This document shows positions 53,337 to 62,961 of a DNA stretch of 64,000 nt, one piece after another (the first letter of the stretch is position 1; each line of letters opens with the position of its first letter). The notes beneath the pieces were generated by a model, which did no database searches, had not been told where the DNA came from, and worked only from the letters and a program-made list of their open reading frames with translations. The position numbers were made by a program, and so were the translations under genes. The DNA comes from an uncultured Blautia sp. (GTDB taxonomy: Bacteria > Bacillota > Clostridia > Lachnospirales > Lachnospiraceae), in assembly GCA_934408705.1 (NCBI GenBank), contig CAKRVL010000001.1:10571-74570 (forward strand), written 5' to 3'.

Positions 53337-53966
53337 TCCGTTTTTTTCGCATATATCTGCAAGACAGCATCTGTCACAGTATGGTTTAGTTCTTGCAGTA
53401 CAGACTTCACGGCCGTGGTTTACCAGACGGTGGCAGAAATCGTTGCCTTCTTCCGGTGGGATGATTTTCCACAGAGCCATCTCCACTTTTCTGGGATCCT
53501 TAGTACCATCTACAAGTCCGATACGATTGGTCAGGCGGATACAGTGGGTGTCAGTAACAATGGCTGGTTTGCCGAAGACATCACCCATGATCAGGTTGGC
53601 GCTTTTGCGTCCGACACCTGGAAGTGCGAGAAGGGCATCAAAGTCACAGGGGACGTTATCCTGGTATTTTTCATGAAGGATTTTCATACAGGCACTGATG
53701 TCTCTGGCCTTACTTTTACCCAGACCGCAAGGCTTAACAATGGCCTCGATTTCCTCTGGTGAGGCGGCAGCAAGTGAGGCCACATCCGGATATTTTGCAT
53801 ACAGATCCTGTACTACTACATTAACTCTGGCATCTGTACACTGCGCGGCAAGCCGTACACTTACCAGCAGTTTCCATGCTTCATCATAATCAAGAGTACA
53901 GTCTGCCAGCGGATATTCTTTTTTTAATCTGTCAATTACTTCAAGTGCAAGTTCTTTTTTTGTCAT
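53328..53966 (-). CDS. nth: Endonuclease III
   Basis: 212 aa. The HhH motif LPGVGRKSANLIMGDVFGKPAIVTDTHCIRL holds the catalytic Lys and Asp, and CTARTKPYCDRCCLADIC gives the four cysteines of the iron-sulfur cluster (spacing 6-2-5). It removes oxidised pyrimidines. The start at 53966 has AAAGGA; the frame is open to 53981. Confidence 0.96.
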   Translation of the reverse strand: MTKKELALEVIDRLKKEYPLADCTLDYDEAWKLLVSVRLAAQCTDARVNVVVQDLYAKYPDVASLAAASPEEIEAIVKPCGLGKSKARDISACMKILHEKYQDNVPCDFDALLALPGVGRKSANLIMGDVFGKPAIVTDTHCIRLTNRIGLVDGTKDPRKVEMALWKIIPPEEGNDFCHRLVNHGREVCTARTKPYCDRCCLADICEKNGLS

Positions 53967-54021
53967 AACATTCCTTTCCAAAAATTATAGTATTTTATAT
54001 TTACTTTCATTGGTAAAATAG

Positions 54022-54064
54022 AAAAAACACCCCGTAGCAGTTTCATTATACTACTACGGGGTGT
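54022..54064 (-). terminator. Terminator of glycogen phosphorylase gene
   Basis: ACACCCCGTAG (54027-54037) pairs with CTACGGGGTGT (54054-54064). On the minus strand the stem is followed by a T-run (54022-54027 reversed), so it ends the glgP transcript. Confidence 0.88.
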
Positions 54065-54070
54065 AAATTG

Positions 54071-56329
54071 TTAGTTCAAATGCCAGATATCTTTATTATA
54101 CTGTGCAATAGTTCTGTCAGAAGAGAAAAATCCGGCTTTGGCAATATTTACCAGCATTTTTTTCGCCCAGCTATTACGATCTTCATAGTCTGCAAATATC
54201 TGATCTTTGACTTTAATATAGTCCTTCAGATCAAGTAAGGTCATAAACCAGTCTTTGTTTAAAAGCTCATTATAGAAGTTTCTAAGATGCTCTTCTTTAC
54301 CAAGCTTCAGCATTGGCTCGCTTACAATGAAATCTACATATTTCTTAATATCGGCATCTCCTTCATAAATTGCTCTGGAGTTATAATCCATTTTCTCATA
54401 ATGCTTGATGATTTCATCACTGGATTCACCGAAAATATAAATATTATCATTGCCAACCAGATCACTGATCTCAACATTTGCACCGTCCATGGTTCCAAGA
54501 GTAACAGCACCGTTCAGCATGAATTTCATGTTTCCGGTACCACTTGCCTCTTTGGAAGCAAGAGAAATCTGTTCGGAAATATCACATGCCGGAATCAGTT
54601 TTTCGGCAGCACTTACATTGTAGTTTTCTACCATAACCAGCTTCATGTAAGGAGCTACATCCGGATCATTTTTGATCAAAGTTTCCAGTGTAAGAATCAG
54701 ATGAATGATATCCTTTGCGATGTAATAAGCAGGTGCTGCTTTTGCTCCAAAGATGAATGTAATTGGTCTTTCAGGCTTCTTTCCACCTTTGATTTCCAGA
54801 TATTTGTAAATGATATAAAGTGCATTTAACTGCTGACGTTTATACTCATGAAGTCGTTTGATCTGGATGTCAAAAACACTGTTTTCGTCAATTTCAATGC
54901 CGGTATTATCTAATACAAAATCCTTGCAGATTTTCTTTGCATTTGTTTTGATTTCCAATAACTGATTCAGAACATTCTGGTCATCCTTGTAAGCCAGAAG
55001 CTTCTCTAATTCATCGGCATTTTTCTTATAACCATCTCCGATTAAAGAAGAAATCAATTTAGTAAGTGGCTGATTGCAATACATTAACCAGCGGCGGAAA
55101 GTAATACCATTGGTTTTATTGTTGAATTTTTCAGGATAAATTTCATAAAACTGGTGAAGCTCGGAGTTCTTCAGAATCTCTGTATGAAGAGCTGCAACAC
55201 CATTGATTGAGAAACCGTAATGAATATCCATGTGCGCCATATGAACCAGATTATTGCTGTCAATAATAGCTAAATTCTCAGCCGGATATTTGGCTTTTAC
55301 CTTCTCGTCCAGTTTACGGATAATTGGAACAAGCTGCGGAACAATGTCCTCTAGGTAATGAATTGGCCATTTCTCAAGAGCCTCAGCAAGGATTGTATGG
55401 TTAGTGTAAGCGCATACATGTGAAACGATTTCAGCTGCTTCATCGAAGTCGATTCCGCGCTCTCCGAGAAGGCGGATAAACTCAGAAATGATCATACTAG
55501 GATGTGTATCATTGATCTGAACAACTGCATAATCAGCCAGATCATGAAGATTACTTCCCTTAGAAACTGCCTCATCCAGAATCAGCTGGGCTGCATTGCT
55601 TACCATGAAATACTGCTGATAAACTCGAAGCTTACGACCATCCTCATCGCTGTCATCCGGGTACAGGAAAAGTGTCAGGTTATGAAGAATATCTTTTTTG
55701 TTGAAAGCGATTCCATCATGTACCATGGATTCATCTGCCAGGTCAATATCAAAAAGACGAAGACGGATCGCTTTGTTTTCATAGCCTGCAACATCGATAT
55801 TATACATGGTGGATTTCAGGGAAAAACCTCTGAAAGGAACCATATAAGTTACATCTGTAGCGTTTAACCAGGACTCTGGTGTAATCCACGGATTTGGTAT
55901 TTCGTGCTGAAGATTGTCCTCAAAAACCTGTTTGAAAAGACCAAGGTGATAGTTCAGACCAATACCTTCTCCAGGCAGTCCAAGTGTTGCTATAGAGTCC
56001 AGAAAACATGCTGCAAGACGTCCAAGTCCGCCGTTTCCAAGTGACGGTTCAGGTTCAACTGATTCGATTTCTGCAAGAGATTTGCCATTTTCTTTCAGAA
56101 ACTCTGCAACTTTATCGTAGATGCCAAGGTTGATCAGATTGTTGGAAAGCAGCTTTCCGATGAGGAACTCAGCGGAAATATAATAGATTTTTTTCTTGCC
56201 ATCGTGGTATCCTTTTGCAGCTAACTGCTCTTTTGTATATGCGAGGAGTGCCTCATATACTTCCTGGTCTGTGCATGTGGCACAATCTTTGTGGAACATG
56301 TCCTGGATCATTGCTTCTAAAGCTTTCAT
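54071..56329 (-). CDS. glgP: Glycogen/starch alpha-glucan phosphorylase
   Basis: 752 aa. [51 protein letters not shown] and [29 protein letters not shown] (with the lysine that binds pyridoxal phosphate) identify it. It releases glucose-1-phosphate from glycogen or other alpha-glucans. It stands alone, with no other glg gene near. ATG 56329 has AGGAGAA upstream; the longer frame to 56365 is not supported. Confidence 0.97.
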   Translation of the reverse strand: MKALEAMIQDMFHKDCATCTDQEVYEALLAYTKEQLAAKGYHDGKKKIYYISAEFLIGKLLSNNLINLGIYDKVAEFLKENGKSLAEIESVEPEPSLGNGGLGRLAACFLDSIATLGLPGEGIGLNYHLGLFKQVFEDNLQHEIPNPWITPESWLNATDVTYMVPFRGFSLKSTMYNIDVAGYENKAIRLRLFDIDLADESMVHDGIAFNKKDILHNLTLFLYPDDSDEDGRKLRVYQQYFMVSNAAQLILDEAVSKGSNLHDLADYAVVQINDTHPSMIISEFIRLLGERGIDFDEAAEIVSHVCAYTNHTILAEALEKWPIHYLEDIVPQLVPIIRKLDEKVKAKYPAENLAIIDSNNLVHMAHMDIHYGFSINGVAALHTEILKNSELHQFYEIYPEKFNNKTNGITFRRWLMYCNQPLTKLISSLIGDGYKKNADELEKLLAYKDDQNVLNQLLEIKTNAKKICKDFVLDNTGIEIDENSVFDIQIKRLHEYKRQQLNALYIIYKYLEIKGGKKPERPITFIFGAKAAPAYYIAKDIIHLILTLETLIKNDPDVAPYMKLVMVENYNVSAAEKLIPACDISEQISLASKEASGTGNMKFMLNGAVTLGTMDGANVEISDLVGNDNIYIFGESSDEIIKHYEKMDYNSRAIYEGDADIKKYVDFIVSEPMLKLGKEEHLRNFYNELLNKDWFMTLLDLKDYIKVKDQIFADYEDRNSWAKKMLVNIAKAGFFSSDRTIAQYNKDIWHLN

Positions 56330-56450
56330 AATATTCTCCTTTCGAGAGCGTGTACCTGGCGGCATACTGTGGTACCGCAGATCTTATCTGTATTTGTTGG
56401 TGTTATATTAGCATATGCTGCTTCTCGAAAAATACAACAAAACTGTTCTG

Positions 56451-57347
56451 TTATGACATTTTTTTGCGGAATTTATGAGGGGACAGTTGATTGGCTTCCT
56501 GAAATTTTTTTATAAAATAGCTGGTATTATTAAACCCTACATCCAGAGCTATGTCTGTTACGGAAGCGTCTGTGTGTAAAAGGAGCGATTTAGCTTTTTC
56601 AAGCCTATAGTCATTTAGATAGGCTGCAGCTGTTTTTCCTGTATACTGCTTAAAAAGTTTCATAAAATAAAATTCGCTGTAATTGGATAACCCGGATAAC
56701 TCTTTTACAGATATGGGCTCCCGGTAATGGGCACTGATATAGTCCAGTACCTTTTTTATGGATAAAAGATTCCTGTTCTGTTCAGCATCTGTGGTAATAA
56801 TATAATTTCCTGCCAGCATTTCATAAAAAAGTCCGTAGAAAAGGCCCTTCAATTTCATATAATAAAAAGGTGGTTTGTCTTTGTGGCATTGGTGAAGCTC
56901 ACAGAATATATGGAAAATATTTGAATAATTTTCGTAAGCAGGAGTGATCAGATGGGTAAATTCGGCACGATTTTCCATAAGCAGGGAGATTACCTTTTCC
57001 TGACAAAGATCTCCGGCAGGACCGGCCAGAAAGCTGAGATCAAATACAACACTTCTGTAGTATAAGATATGCCGGGAATCTGATTTGATTCCATGAAGAA
57101 CACCACTGTTAACAATCAGAAGGTCGCCCTCCTTAAGGCGCAGAATCTCTTTGTTCAGTCGTGCAAGACCGCTTCCTTTGTCAATACAGATGATTTCCAT
57201 TTCTTTATGCCAGTGGTTATATAAAGAACGGAATATTTCGCAGTTATCTGTATAAGTTTCTACTGGCAGTTCAAAAGAACCATGAGTTCCCAGCTCTTTC
57301 ATAGTTTCGTCTACGTTTGGTGAAATATCCGGTGTTTTATCTGCCAT
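56451..57347 (-). CDS. AraC-family transcriptional regulator with cupin domain
   Basis: 298 aa. The N-terminal cupin (HWHKEMEIICIDKGSGLARL, EGDLLIVNSGVLHGI) is a sugar-sensor type, and the C-terminal two HTH motifs (SVKELSGLSNYSEFYFMKLFKQYTG; VTDIALDVGFNNTSYFIKKFQ) bind DNA. Situated before glgP in the same direction, it may control carbohydrate use, though the target is not shown. Promoter at 57397-57425. Confidence 0.92.
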   Translation of the reverse strand: MADKTPDISPNVDETMKELGTHGSFELPVETYTDNCEIFRSLYNHWHKEMEIICIDKGSGLARLNKEILRLKEGDLLIVNSGVLHGIKSDSRHILYYRSVVFDLSFLAGPAGDLCQEKVISLLMENRAEFTHLITPAYENYSNIFHIFCELHQCHKDKPPFYYMKLKGLFYGLFYEMLAGNYIITTDAEQNRNLLSIKKVLDYISAHYREPISVKELSGLSNYSEFYFMKLFKQYTGKTAAAYLNDYRLEKAKSLLLHTDASVTDIALDVGFNNTSYFIKKFQEANQLSPHKFRKKMS

Positions 57348-57396
57348 GGTATCGGTATCCTCCCTGAAAAGCTATAAGAAGTAATTAATATATGCT

Positions 57397-57488
57397 ATTA
57401 TACGTTATGGGAAAAGTCTGTGCAAGCCTGTGGGATTTTTCGGAAATTTACGGCTTCTATTGGAAAAGAAATGATGGTAGTCTATAAT
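57397..57488. promoter_or_regulatory. Divergent promoters of the AraC and HD-domain genes
   Basis: On the minus strand TTGCAC (57420-57425), 17 nt, TATAAT (57397-57402); on the plus strand TTGGAA (57460-57465), 17 nt, TATAAT (57483-57488). The two -35 regions are 34 nt apart. Confidence 0.75.
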
Positions 57489-57532
57489 GTGAATAGAGTT
57501 GTGCAAAAGTGCACAGTGGAAAGGATGATATT

Positions 57533-58312
57533 TTGAGGATTGATTTTAAGCATGCAAAGGATGTTTTTGAAGAATATTTAAACCAATATGACAGAGAAGA
57601 TGAGAAGATAAAATTAAAGCTTGTTCATACTTATGGCGTTGTGAAAAGTGCCAGGGAAATTGGACGCAGAATGAATTTGAACGCGGAAGATCAGCAATTA
57701 GCAGAATTGATTGCACTGCTCCATGATATTGGAAGATTTGAACAGCTACGACTTTTCGACAGCTTTTCTCCGGATACCATGGATCATGCAGCATTTGGTG
57801 TGCAGCTGCTGTTTGAAGGGGAAAAACCAATGATCTGCCAATTCCTTGAGGACAGGCAGTTTGATAAGCTTATTCATACCGCAATTGCCAGACACAGTGA
57901 TTTTAAGCTGGAAGGGATAACAGATGAGAGAACTCTTTTACATGCAAAATTGATTCGTGATGCGGATAAGCTGGATAATTGCAGAGTGAAGCTTATAGAT
58001 TCTGTAGAAGCTATGATCGGTGTTCCCCAGGAGCTTGCCGGAGAGGGCAGAATTTCTCCGAAGGTGTGGGAATCCTGTATGAGAAAAGAGGCGGTTTTAT
58101 CTCAGGATAGAAGTACATCTGTTGATTACTGGGTATCCTATGTGGCACAGTATTATGACTTGAATTTTAAGGAAACCTGGCAGATCATGAAGGAAAATAA
58201 TTATATATCAAGGATCATAAACAGACTGGAATATAAGGACAAGGATACAAGAGAAAAGATGGAAATTCTGGATCATCAGATGACTGATTATATGGAGAAA
58301 ATTTTATGCTGA
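57533..58312 (+). CDS. HD-domain phosphohydrolase, TTG start
   Basis: 259 aa. LVHTYGVVKSAREIG, LIALLHDIGRFEQLR, HTAIARHSDF and IRDADKLDNC are the metal ligands of an HD-type hydrolase. The start is TTG 57533 with AAGGA 8 nt upstream; GTG 57509 is a weaker choice. It overlaps the YgjP-like gene by 7 nt. Its substrate (nucleotide or phosphoester) is unknown. Confidence 0.85.
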   Translation: MRIDFKHAKDVFEEYLNQYDREDEKIKLKLVHTYGVVKSAREIGRRMNLNAEDQQLAELIALLHDIGRFEQLRLFDSFSPDTMDHAAFGVQLLFEGEKPMICQFLEDRQFDKLIHTAIARHSDFKLEGITDERTLLHAKLIRDADKLDNCRVKLIDSVEAMIGVPQELAGEGRISPKVWESCMRKEAVLSQDRSTSVDYWVSYVAQYYDLNFKETWQIMKENNYISRIINRLEYKDKDTREKMEILDHQMTDYMEKILC

Positions 58313-58878
58313 ACGGGGATATTTCCTATCAGATTATCCGCAGCAGGCGCAAAACTGTGAGCCTTGAAATTAAGCCTGATGGTACAATTCTTGTACGTGC
58401 ACCACTTGGCGTTCTGGAAAGTAGAATTCAAAAATTTGTTGAAGAAAAGCAGGAATGGATTCTGAAAAATCTGGCTAAAATCCAGAAAAGAGATGAGCAA
58501 AGGGAACAAATAACAAGGTTATCAGCACTGGAAAGACAGCATTTGCAAAACAAAGCAGGCGTAGTAATTCCAAGACGTGTATCCTATTTTGCAGAAAAAA
58601 TAGGGGTGAGCTATGGAAAAATCACTCTGCGTCAGCAGAAAACGAGATGGGGGAGCTGTGCTGTAAATGGGAATCTGAATTTTAACTGGCTGCTGATTCT
58701 GGCACCACCTCAGGTGTTGGATTATGTGGTGGTTCATGAATTGTGTCATCGCATAGAAATGAACCATTCCCGGGCATTCTGGGAAGAAGTTGAAGCTGTT
58801 CTTCCGGATTATCGGGAAAGGCAGAGATGGCTGAAGGATAATGGCTGGAGGCTGATGGAGGAATTGAAATGGAAATAA
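58306..58878 (+). CDS. YgjP-like zinc metallopeptidase
   Basis: 190 aa. HELCHRIEMNHSRAFWEEVE holds the HExxH zinc ligands with a downstream Glu, as in the YgjP/DUF45 family, and LRQQKTRWGSCAVNGNLNFNWLLI is the family's other conserved stretch. The function of YgjP proteins is not well known. Overlaps the EndoQ gene by 10 nt. Confidence 0.9.
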   Translation: MLNGDISYQIIRSRRKTVSLEIKPDGTILVRAPLGVLESRIQKFVEEKQEWILKNLAKIQKRDEQREQITRLSALERQHLQNKAGVVIPRRVSYFAEKIGVSYGKITLRQQKTRWGSCAVNGNLNFNWLLILAPPQVLDYVVVHELCHRIEMNHSRAFWEEVEAVLPDYRERQRWLKDNGWRLMEELKWK

Positions 58879-60095
58879 TTGCAGATCTGCACATTCATTC
58901 CAGATATTCTATGGCAACAAGTAAGCTTGGGGTGCCGGAATATCTGGATCTGTGGGCAAGAAAAAAGGGAATCGCTCTTGTTGGAACGGGTGATTTTACC
59001 CATCCTGCATGGCGGGAGGAGCTGAAAGAAAAGCTGATACCGGCAGAGGATGGTTTGTATCGGTTGAAGGATGAATATGTGCTGGAGGAAGCGAAAATGT
59101 TTCCGGAACAAGCTCCGCGTTTTGTGATCACGGGGGAAATAAGTTCCATTTATAAAAAGAATGGAAAGTGTCGGAAAGTGCACAATGTACTGTTATTGCC
59201 AGGGCTTGAGGAAGCAGATAAAATCGCCGGGAGACTGGAACTGCTTGGAAATATTCATTCAGACGGAAGGCCGATCCTGGGAGTTGACTGTCATCAGCTT
59301 CTGGAAATTTTGCTGGAAAACTGCCCTGATGGAATGCTGGTTCCGGCACATATCTGGACACCTCATTTCGGACTTTTTGGGGCGGCATCGGGCTTTGATA
59401 CCTTAGAAGAATGCTTTGAGGATCTCACTCCATATGTTCATGCTGTGGAAACGGGACTGTCTTCAGATCCGCCAATGAATTGGCGTTTATCCGCACTTGA
59501 CGGGCTTCAGCTGATTTCAAATTCTGATGCTCATTCGCCATCGAAGCTTGGACGGGAGGCAAATCTGCTGGATATTGAGATGTCTTATAAGGGGCTTTAT
59601 GATGCAGTTCAACATGGACGGGGACTGAAAGGAACCCTGGAATTTTTTCCGGAAGAAGGGAAATATCACTATGATGGACATCGGAAATGTCATATTTGTC
59701 TGAGCCCTAAGGAAGCAGAGAGCTATAAGGGAATATGTCCTGTCTGTGGGAAAAAACTGACAATGGGAGTAGACCATAGAATTCTGGATCTGGCAGACAG
59801 GGAGAATGGTTTCGTAAAAGAAAATGCCAGACCTTTTGAGAGCATTGTACCTCTTTCAGAAGTGATTTCAGCCTGTGTGGGAAAGGCTGTAACAACCAAA
59901 ACAGTTACAGGTGAGTATGAAAAAATGCTTCAGAAGCTGGGAAATGAATTTAACATTTTAAGGGAAATTCCTATTACGGACATTGAGAAAGAAAGTGGTC
60001 CATTGATTGCTTCCGGTATTTGGAAATTGAGAAACAAAGAAGTGATCTGTAAGCCGGGATTTGATGGAGAATATGGAAAAATTTGTCTTTTTTAA
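58869..60095 (+). CDS. EndoQ-like PHP-domain endonuclease
   Basis: 408 aa. The PHP part has IADLHIHSRYS, GTGDFTHPAW, VDCHQLLEIL, PAHIWTPHFG and SNSDAHSPS as metal-binding motifs, and a zinc finger follows (CHICLSPKEAESYKGICPVCG). This arrangement matches the endonuclease Q family, known from archaea and some Firmicutes, which cuts DNA 5' of deaminated bases such as uracil and hypoxanthine. It is fused into a run of overlapping genes with HD and YgjP proteins. Confidence 0.85.
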   Translation: MEIIADLHIHSRYSMATSKLGVPEYLDLWARKKGIALVGTGDFTHPAWREELKEKLIPAEDGLYRLKDEYVLEEAKMFPEQAPRFVITGEISSIYKKNGKCRKVHNVLLLPGLEEADKIAGRLELLGNIHSDGRPILGVDCHQLLEILLENCPDGMLVPAHIWTPHFGLFGAASGFDTLEECFEDLTPYVHAVETGLSSDPPMNWRLSALDGLQLISNSDAHSPSKLGREANLLDIEMSYKGLYDAVQHGRGLKGTLEFFPEEGKYHYDGHRKCHICLSPKEAESYKGICPVCGKKLTMGVDHRILDLADRENGFVKENARPFESIVPLSEVISACVGKAVTTKTVTGEYEKMLQKLGNEFNILREIPITDIEKESGPLIASGIWKLRNKEVICKPGFDGEYGKICLF

Positions 60096-60135
60096 TGGTA
60101 TTAACAGTTTCTTTTTGCGGAAGGATTCAAGAAAG

Positions 60136-60597
60136 ATGACAGATAATAAAAAGATAAAAATTGGAATAATTTCAGATACTCATGGGCTTTTAAGACCAGA
60201 GGTTGTGAAGATATTAGAGACTTGTGATTTTATTTTTCATGCAGGGGATGTGGATAAGCCAGAGCTTCTGGATGCCTTAAGACCACTGGGAAAATTGTAT
60301 GTGGTACGGGGGAATAATGATGGCTGTTGGGCACAAAATCTGCGAAGAAGCCTGAATTTTACAGTTGGAAATGTGAATTTTTTTATGGTTCATGACAGAA
60401 AAGATGTTGCCTGGGAACTGGGGAATACACAGGTTGTGATATTTGGACATAGTCATCAGTATTTTTGCAAAGAAATTGATGGAAGACTGTGGATGAATCC
60501 AGGTAGCTGTGGCAGAAGTCGTTTTGGCGGTGATGTGACTATGGCGGTTATGACTGTGGAAAATGGAACGTGGCAAGTGGAAAAAATTATATTGTAA
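60136..60597 (+). CDS. YfcE/MJ0936-type metallophosphoesterase
   Basis: 153 aa. IGIISDTHGLLRPEVV, HAGDVDK, VRGNNDG, FMVHD and VIFGHSHQYF are the two-metal phosphodiesterase motifs. It is a small single-domain enzyme, with cyclic phosphodiester or nucleotide substrates likely. ATG 60136 is chosen for GGA at suitable distance; the frame is open to 60061, into the EndoQ stop. Confidence 0.9.
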   Translation: MTDNKKIKIGIISDTHGLLRPEVVKILETCDFIFHAGDVDKPELLDALRPLGKLYVVRGNNDGCWAQNLRRSLNFTVGNVNFFMVHDRKDVAWELGNTQVVIFGHSHQYFCKEIDGRLWMNPGSCGRSRFGGDVTMAVMTVENGTWQVEKIIL

Positions 60598-60765
60598 AAG
60601 ATTGTAATGTGGAAAGCGCAGATATTCAGAACGCGGCTTTTTGTCTTTTTGTAGAAAAAAAGAGGAAAACAGACAAGAGAATTGTCGAAAGCGAACATTG
60701 TAATTTTGACAAGATAATGTATAATGGGGCAGAAGAAAATGCCATGAAAGAAATGAGGATTTGCA

Positions 60766-61242
60766 GTGGAGAAGAAAGAAATTGATGTAAAATTCATTGT
60801 AGGTATTGTCATTCTTCTGATAATCTTTGGCACAGTAGGTGGCTCTTTCTGGAATCTGGTTGCCAGACAGGCAGAGAAAGACAGACAGGAGGAAGTTCGC
60901 CTGGAAAATGAAGCCATCAGGGCTATTTATGTGGAAACCGGAGATGTACTGAAGAAAATGGTATTCGTAGATATGGACAATAAAACAGTTTTCAAGGCGT
61001 CTATTCCAAAAGATGGGATTTATAACAGAAATGATAAATTGATTGCTGGGGACACCTTGGAAAACGGAGATATGGTGAAAATCTACGGAGATGGAATTAT
61101 GACAAAATCCATTCCTGCACAGTATCAGGGAATTACGAAGATGAAACGAAATGGCCGGGCTACGTTAGAAGAGCTTCAGCCATATCTGGAAATTGCAAAT
61201 GAACTTCTTTGTGGAGACAGCGAGGAGGAAGACAGAAAGTGA
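60766..61242 (+). CDS. Membrane-anchored protein of unknown function preceding lrgAB
   Basis: 158 aa. One N-terminal helix (FIVGIVILLIIFGTVGGSFW) then a hydrophilic domain outside the membrane with beta character (MVFVDMDNKTVFKASIPKDG, GDTLENGDMVKIYGDG, OB-like). GTG 60766 with GAGGA 7 nt upstream. It ends overlapping lrgA by 4 nt, so it is likely made with the LrgAB proteins. I do not recognise a family. Confidence 0.8.
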   Translation: MEKKEIDVKFIVGIVILLIIFGTVGGSFWNLVARQAEKDRQEEVRLENEAIRAIYVETGDVLKKMVFVDMDNKTVFKASIPKDGIYNRNDKLIAGDTLENGDMVKIYGDGIMTKSIPAQYQGITKMKRNGRATLEELQPYLEIANELLCGDSEEEDRK

Positions 61243-61601
61243 AGTATCTGAGACAATTTTGTATTATTTTGCTGGTTTCAGCGCTAGGAGAGGGATTGCA
61301 TATTCTATTGCCCCTTCCGGTACCGGCAAGTGTGTATGGTCTTGTGCTCATGCTGGGAGCACTTACCAGTGGAATTCTTAAGCTTGAACAGGTGGAGGAT
61401 GCAGCTGATTTCCTGGTTGAGATCATGCCGGTTATGTTTGTACCTGCAGGAGTGGGACTTCTGGAGGCCTGGGGTGATCTGCAGCCAATCTGGATTCCTG
61501 TAGTGATCATAACAATATTAACAACGGCTATAGTAATGGTAGTTACTGGCCGAAGTACCCAGTATGTGATCAGAAAAGACAGGAGGAAAGACGAAAAATG
61601 A
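61239..61601 (+). CDS. lrgA: LrgA/CidA-family membrane protein
   Basis: 120 aa with four helices. LPLPVPASVYGLVLMLGALTSGIL corresponds to the conserved LP(x)PGxxGM segment of holin-like LrgA/CidA, and PVMFVPAGVGLLEAW is the second family signature. GTG start 61239 with GAGGAGG upstream. In other Firmicutes these act with LrgB in pyruvate/metabolite transport or lysis control. Confidence 0.9.
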   Translation: MKYLRQFCIILLVSALGEGLHILLPLPVPASVYGLVLMLGALTSGILKLEQVEDAADFLVEIMPVMFVPAGVGLLEAWGDLQPIWIPVVIITILTTAIVMVVTGRSTQYVIRKDRRKDEK

Positions 61602-62290
61602 TTACCTTTATAGAAAACTCTCTTTTTTTCGGGGCAGCATTAAGCCTGATAGGATATGAGATCGGACTCTTATTGAAGAAAAAATTTAAGATGGCGCTGT
61701 TTAATCCGCTTTTGATCGCAATTCTATGCGTAATGGGAGTGCTTCAGCTTATGCAGGTGGATTATAAAACTTACAATGCCGGTGGCCAGTATATCAGTTA
61801 CCTGCTTACTCCGGCTACAGTATGCCTTGCAGTGCCTCTTTACAGACAGCTGACTTTGCTTCGTAAGAATCTGAAAGCCGTTTTCATAGGAATTATTTCA
61901 GGTGTAATTGCAAGTATGGTAAGTGTTCTGGTTTTTGCAAAACTATTTGGACTTTCTCATGCAGAATATGTTACTCTTCTTCCGAAATCTATTACCACGG
62001 CCATTGGAATGGGAGTATCAGAGGAACTTGGCGGACTTGTGACTATCACAGTTGCGGTTATCATTATTACCGGAGTTCTGGGAAATGTAATCGCAGAATT
62101 GGTGTGCAGACTTGCCAGAATTGAAGAGCCTATTGCAAAAGGTCTGGCACTTGGAACTTCGGCTCACGCTATTGGAACAGCCAAGGCAATGGAAATGGGG
62201 CCTGTAGAGGGAGCCATGAGTAGTCTTGCGATAGCAGTTGCCGGTCTTTTGACAGTTATTACTGCTTCAGTATTTGCTGGATTTATGTAA
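61598..62290 (+). CDS. lrgB: LrgB-family membrane protein
   Basis: 230 aa with seven or more helices. TPATVCLAVPLYRQ, LLPKSITTAIGMGVSEELGG and LGTSAHAIGTAKAMEMGPVEGAMSSLAIAVAG are characteristic of LrgB/CidB. It overlaps lrgA by 4 nt. The 158-bp repeat lies 24 nt after its stop. Confidence 0.94.
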   Translation: MITFIENSLFFGAALSLIGYEIGLLLKKKFKMALFNPLLIAILCVMGVLQLMQVDYKTYNAGGQYISYLLTPATVCLAVPLYRQLTLLRKNLKAVFIGIISGVIASMVSVLVFAKLFGLSHAEYVTLLPKSITTAIGMGVSEELGGLVTITVAVIIITGVLGNVIAELVCRLARIEEPIAKGLALGTSAHAIGTAKAMEMGPVEGAMSSLAIAVAGLLTVITASVFAGFM

Positions 62291-62312
62291 AGAACCATAT
62301 TACCTGATTATT

Positions 62313-62474
62313 TGAACGCAGATAAGCATTCCCCCGTTTCAAGTGCGCGGAGCACTAAGCGGCGGGTGAGGGGGATGCTTATGTCAGTGGGAGCCTCCAG
62401 CTCCCACTGACAGATCGCGAAGCGACTGCGTTCATGAGCAAGTAGCGAAGCGGATTGCGAATGTCCGTTTTACA
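62313..62474 (+). repeat. Structured 158-bp intergenic repeat, copy 3
   Basis: Same length and direction as copies 1 and 2. Differences keep pairing: CGTTT opposite AAGCG (T-G), and GGAT opposite GTCC with the terminal CTTT changed to TTTT. Only the outermost pair of the GTCGC hairpin is lost (G to A). Confidence 0.85.
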
Positions 62475-62520
62475 ACAAATGCCATTGGGTTTTTGGACGC
62501 CAAAAGCCGGATGGTATTTT

Positions 62521-62548
62521 TTTTACATGTAAAACGAACAAATATTCG
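62521..62548. promoter_or_regulatory. Two adjacent palindromes (candidate operators)
   Basis: TTTTACATGTAAAA (62521-62534) is a perfect palindrome directly followed by CGAACAAATATTCG (62535-62548), close to the CGAACNNNNGTTCG LexA box of Firmicutes with one mismatch. They lie about 145 nt before the small membrane protein gene. Confidence 0.45.
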
Positions 62549-62692
62549 GAAAATGTTAATTCGTACCGGTTTATAGGACTGTAAATGTGATAGACTAAAC
62601 ACAGAAAAGAAAATTTGTTCGGAAAATATGTTCGATATTTCAGGATGAATACGATGTGTAGTGAATTGGCAGGTAGAATTGGAGGAGAGATT

Positions 62693-62950
62693 ATGTGGAA
62701 TTCAGGAAGAAATATAAATAACAGGAAGGCTGCACTGGCAGGGGGATATGTGGAAGAATCCCAGGAGAAGCACAGAGGGAAGCTTTCTGGAAGTATGGCG
62801 ATGATCTTAGGGCTTTTTATTACGGTGGAGATTATGATCAGTGGTGCTATGTTGTTTAATTATGATTTTCATGGAGGAGATATTATTGCCCTGCTCTTCG
62901 GTTTTATGGTATTATATTCTGGAGTCGTAGCAGTATTGACTGATAAATAG
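62693..62950 (+). CDS. Small membrane protein of unknown function
   Basis: 85 aa. Two hydrophobic helices (GSMAMILGLFITVEIMISGAML, IIALLFGFMVLYSGVVAVL) follow a basic N-terminal segment. GGAGGAG at 6-8 nt before ATG 62693 sets the start; the frame is open from 62615. It is followed after 11 nt by the WYL regulator and may be co-transcribed. No family recognised. Confidence 0.75.
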   Translation: MWNSGRNINNRKAALAGGYVEESQEKHRGKLSGSMAMILGLFITVEIMISGAMLFNYDFHGGDIIALLFGFMVLYSGVVAVLTDK

Positions 62951-62961
62951 GAGTAAGAAGA

